From a virus: a stretch of DNA of 53,087 nucleotides. The stretch lies in the IMG/VR virus record IMGVR_UViG_3300025876_000027, positions 1 to 53,087 of that record; one strand, 5' to 3'. Both the position numbers and the translations under genes were made by a program. Below, in pieces: positions 51,286 through 53,087 of this stretch. Each line of letters starts with the position of its first letter. Positions within the stretch are counted from its first letter, which is position 1. Below the pieces are notes generated by a model. The model was not told the DNA's origin. It saw only the letters and a list, made by a program, of their open reading frames with translations, and made no database searches.

Positions 51286-51310
51286 AAAAAAAACTCCGAT
51301 AAGATGGGAG
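51286..51310 (-). terminator. Minus-strand terminator with no gene in front of it
   Basis: CTCCCATCTTATCGGAG followed by eight Ts on the minus strand. Since no minus-strand gene is credible upstream of it (51311-51580), it may end an RNA transcribed from this region. Confidence 0.6.
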
Positions 51311-51454
51311 GTGGGGGCGTAAAGGCCTAAACGTCTGGTAATCAGGGATATAAACAAGGGGGACCCGTAAAAGTAAAACGCAAAAGGTAACTTGCTGAAA
51401 GTCAGGAGGATAGGGGGTAACACCATACCCCTCTATACGTAATATCTTTTTTTT
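51311..51454. other. G+C-rich non-coding island, possible structured RNA
   Basis: About 145 bases are clearly richer in G and C than the surrounding AT-rich DNA and contain no credible gene: the minus-strand frames here have an odd composition (Tyr/Phe/Pro-rich) and cross a palindrome. Runs GGTGGGGGCG, GGGGGACCCG and a stem ATAGGGGGTA/TACCCCTCTAT stand out. Terminator-like structures close it on both sides, in both directions. A small RNA, packaging site or origin element are options. Confidence 0.5.
51410..51454 (+). terminator. Plus-strand terminator-like hairpin
   Basis: The stem ATAGGGGGT/ACCCCTCTAT around AACACCAT (51410-51436) is followed ten bases later by eight Ts (51447-51454). It would end a plus-strand RNA starting within the G+C-rich island or upstream of it. 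Confidence 0.55.
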
Positions 51455-51462
51455 AAGGCTAT

Positions 51463-51508
51463 GTGACATAAGCCTATTAAGAGAGATATAGTAAGGGCCT
51501 AGTGTCAC
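51463..51508. repeat. Long palindrome, copy 3 of 3
   Basis: Outer arms GTGACA/TGTCAC and inner GCCTA-type pairs with a centre containing TTAAGAGAG and TATAGTAAGG. It lies between the G+C-rich island and the start of the plus-strand gene at 51581, in the divergent control region. The other 70 bases to 51580 hold a small GGTGT/ACACC hairpin and a TATAAT-like stretch, a possible plus-strand promoter. Confidence 0.8.
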
Positions 51509-51580
51509 ACTGTGCAAAATAGTTGGTGTAAAACACCTATAATATCTGTAAGTATAATAGGTATACAAACCAATTAAAAA

Positions 51581-51814
51581 ATGGGTAAACAAAAGTTAAG
51601 TCCAAAGGCTTTAAAGGCCAAAAGATCAAGAGATTTAGAATACGCAAACTCTCCAGAGAGAAAAGCTAAAAGAGCAGAGAACCAGAGACGTCGTAGAGCC
51701 GCTGTAAAGAAACACGGAGAAAACTGGTTGACAGATAAAGACTATGACCATAGTAAAGGACAATTCACGTCCGTAAAGAATAACCGTGGAGAATACGGTA
51801 AAGGAACCAAATAA
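51581..51814 (+). CDS. Basic protein, 77 aa (ERKAKRAENQRRRR type)
   Basis: A strongly basic helix (SPERKAKRAENQRRRRAAVK) is followed by a conserved-looking end, NWLTDKDYDHSKGQFTSVKN then NRGEYGKGTK. Proteins of this pattern occur in many aquatic phages. It may bind nucleic acid. It is the first gene of the plus strand after the control region and directly precedes fibre-like genes. Confidence 0.7.
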   Translation: MGKQKLSPKALKAKRSRDLEYANSPERKAKRAENQRRRRAAVKKHGENWLTDKDYDHSKGQFTSVKNNRGEYGKGTK

Positions 51815-51824
51815 ATAAATACAC

Positions 51825-52367
51825 ATGGCAAATATTTCAGCATATCCTACAATAACTCCAAAAGGAGCGGATTTAATAGTAGGTTCAGAGACATATGACT
51901 CTACAGATGCTACATCACCTAAGGGTAATCCAACAAGGAACTTTACGGTTTCATCAATAGCTACACAAGTATCAGCATTAACATTACCTTATAAAGTATA
52001 TGTTGCAGAGCTAAGTAATTTTGGTGCAGGTACCACTGCTCCTGTAGCAACTATTTTTCAAAATACATTATCAGGTGCTATCACATGGACAAGAAACGAT
52101 GTTGGAGTTTATATTGGAACATTGGCTGATGCTTTCACATCTAATAAATCACATTGTATAACTCAATCAATGATAGTTTCTAATCCTTCTATAGGTGCTC
52201 TTGGAGAAAATGGTGTTACAAATACCAATGAATGGCCTGGTCAGCAAATAGCAAATTTCACATCAACTAATACTATTCAATTAAATCATTTTGTTTTAGC
52301 ACAATCAGGCGCTGCAACAAAAAGTGATAATATGAAGATTTTTATAGAAATAAAAATTTACAGCTAA
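51825..52367 (+). CDS. Tail-fibre-like virion protein, 180 aa
   Basis: The N-terminus (MANISAYPTITPKGADLIVG, ... NPTRNFTVSSIATQV) is a repeated module of phage fibre or spike base segments, used to attach to the tail. The rest is beta-rich and Thr/Asn-rich, ending with a strand MKIFIEIKIYS. The same N-terminal plan recurs in the next protein, so the two may be alternative or stacked parts of one fibre. Confidence 0.68.
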   Translation: MANISAYPTITPKGADLIVGSETYDSTDATSPKGNPTRNFTVSSIATQVSALTLPYKVYVAELSNFGAGTTAPVATIFQNTLSGAITWTRNDVGVYIGTLADAFTSNKSHCITQSMIVSNPSIGALGENGVTNTNEWPGQQIANFTSTNTIQLNHFVLAQSGAATKSDNMKIFIEIKIYS

Positions 52368-52370
52368 AAA

Positions 52371-53081
52371 ATGGCACAGATATCCTCCTATCCATACGAT
52401 GCAGTTGTACAGGACCAAGATGCTTGGATCGGTACAGATTCTACTACTAGAGCAACAAAGCAATTCACTGCTTCTGCTGTTGCCACGTATTTAAATGTAA
52501 AAGGTAAGATATCTATTGGGGCTCAAATGCCCTATAAATTTTATAGCACGGTAACAGCTGGTGTTGGAAGCATGTCCCTTACGGGTGGCGGTGGTGGTAT
52601 ACCTTTTGCTAATGTTACATCACTTAGAATAAGTAATCAAGATTTATCAAGTGAAGAAACAATAAAGTTTTTTGAGTATTTAGTAGGTAGTGATATAATG
52701 ATTGGTCAAATGGGTGCTGTATCTATATTCGGGCATTTTAAAGTATCAACATACTCTGTTGATCCAAGCGACGCACAGTATTATATTTTAGCATTAAACC
52801 ACATAGGTAGTAATGGTTCTTTAGTAAATGACTATTACTACGATATATTCAATTTTACTCTAGCAAGTGCTAGTGATAAAACGTTTGTATTCACTCAAGG
52901 TGTACCCGCTACAACTTGGACTATACAACATGACTTAGGTAAGTTCCCCTCTGTGGGTGTTGTAGATACAGCAAGCGTAGCAAACGGACAATTATATTAC
53001 GGAGACGTAAAATATATAGATTCAAATAATTTAACAGTAACATTTGCCTCTCAGTTTTCAGGCAAAGCATATTTAAACTAA
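52371..53081 (+). CDS. Tail-fibre-like virion protein, 236 aa
   Basis: The N-terminus (MAQISSYPYDAVVQDQDAWI then GTDSTTRATKQFTASAVATY) is the same module as in the upstream gene; the C-terminus (TTWTIQHDLGKFPSVGVVDT, ... LTVTFASQFSGKAYLN) is the compact end domain common in fibre or receptor-binding proteins. The middle is beta-rich with a glycine run. It stops six bases before the right edge. Confidence 0.72.
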   Translation: MAQISSYPYDAVVQDQDAWIGTDSTTRATKQFTASAVATYLNVKGKISIGAQMPYKFYSTVTAGVGSMSLTGGGGGIPFANVTSLRISNQDLSSEETIKFFEYLVGSDIMIGQMGAVSIFGHFKVSTYSVDPSDAQYYILALNHIGSNGSLVNDYYYDIFNFTLASASDKTFVFTQGVPATTWTIQHDLGKFPSVGVVDTASVANGQLYYGDVKYIDSNNLTVTFASQFSGKAYLN

Positions 53082-53087
53082 AACAAA

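Noticed and set aside
51284-51592. 102-residue minus-strand frame in the control region (and a 67-residue one at 51223-51426)
   Set aside because: The composition is unlike any phage gene here (Tyr, Phe and Pro-rich), it crosses the palindrome at 51463 and terminator hairpins, and it lies over G+C-rich non-coding DNA.
1-53087. Complete circular genome closing at the window edges
   Set aside because: The partial left gene finds no start codon when joined to the right edge and no terminal repeat is visible, so completeness cannot be claimed.

Overview
The window holds most of the genome of a tailed double-stranded DNA phage, probably a podovirus-like virus. The evidence is one uninterrupted virion set on the plus strand (terminase, portal, scaffold, capsid, neck and tail tube, internal virion proteins, lysis genes) and a minus-strand nucleotide, replication and recombination set. 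No integrase or lysogeny repressor is visible, so a lytic lifestyle is the simplest reading. The DNA is AT-rich, and start codons follow A/T-rich leaders with almost no Shine-Dalgarno sequence, which fits a Bacteroidota (perhaps marine flavobacterial) host. The host is an inference, not something the sequence proves.

Layout. 1-7.6 kb (+): end of a virion-type gene, a GroEL/GroES pair, a run of small, mostly basic proteins, an acid phosphatase (PAP2), an HExxH protein, a holin and a GroES-like double-domain protein. 7.6-34.3 kb (+): packaging and virion module from small terminase-like protein to a 2428-residue internal virion protein with an embedded zincin motif, then amidase and small membrane lysis candidates, closed by a strong terminator at 34.3 kb. 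34.5-45 kb (-): class I ribonucleotide reductase (NrdA, NrdB), a PD-(D/E)XK endonuclease, MazG-like proteins, a ThyA-family enzyme with dCMP-type active-site residues, primase-helicase, SSB, exonuclease, ERF annealing protein and a sigma-70-type factor. 45-51.3 kb (-): about two dozen tiny genes in short operons, each led by a copy of a fixed 33-bp promoter-like repeat; one encodes a stand-alone DnaA domain IV protein, and two RNAs with tRNA-like ends lie between the genes. 51.3-51.58 kb: non-coding control region. 51.6-53.1 kb (+): a basic protein and two tail-fibre-like proteins.

Working model. RNR, MazG-like enzymes and the ThyA-family enzyme tune dNTPs. Primase-helicase, SSB, exonuclease and ERF protein replicate and recombine DNA, but no DNA polymerase and no single-subunit RNA polymerase was recognised, so host polymerases are probably used. 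The most striking feature is that the nine 33-bp repeats contain TTATCCANA, one base from a DnaA box in eight of nine copies, while the phage carries its own DnaA DNA-binding domain whose gene has one of the repeats in front of it. This suggests an undescribed DnaA-box-based early-gene or replication control circuit. A second unexplained layer is a family of three long palindromes of about 46 bp and two tRNA-ended structured RNAs of about 150 nt.
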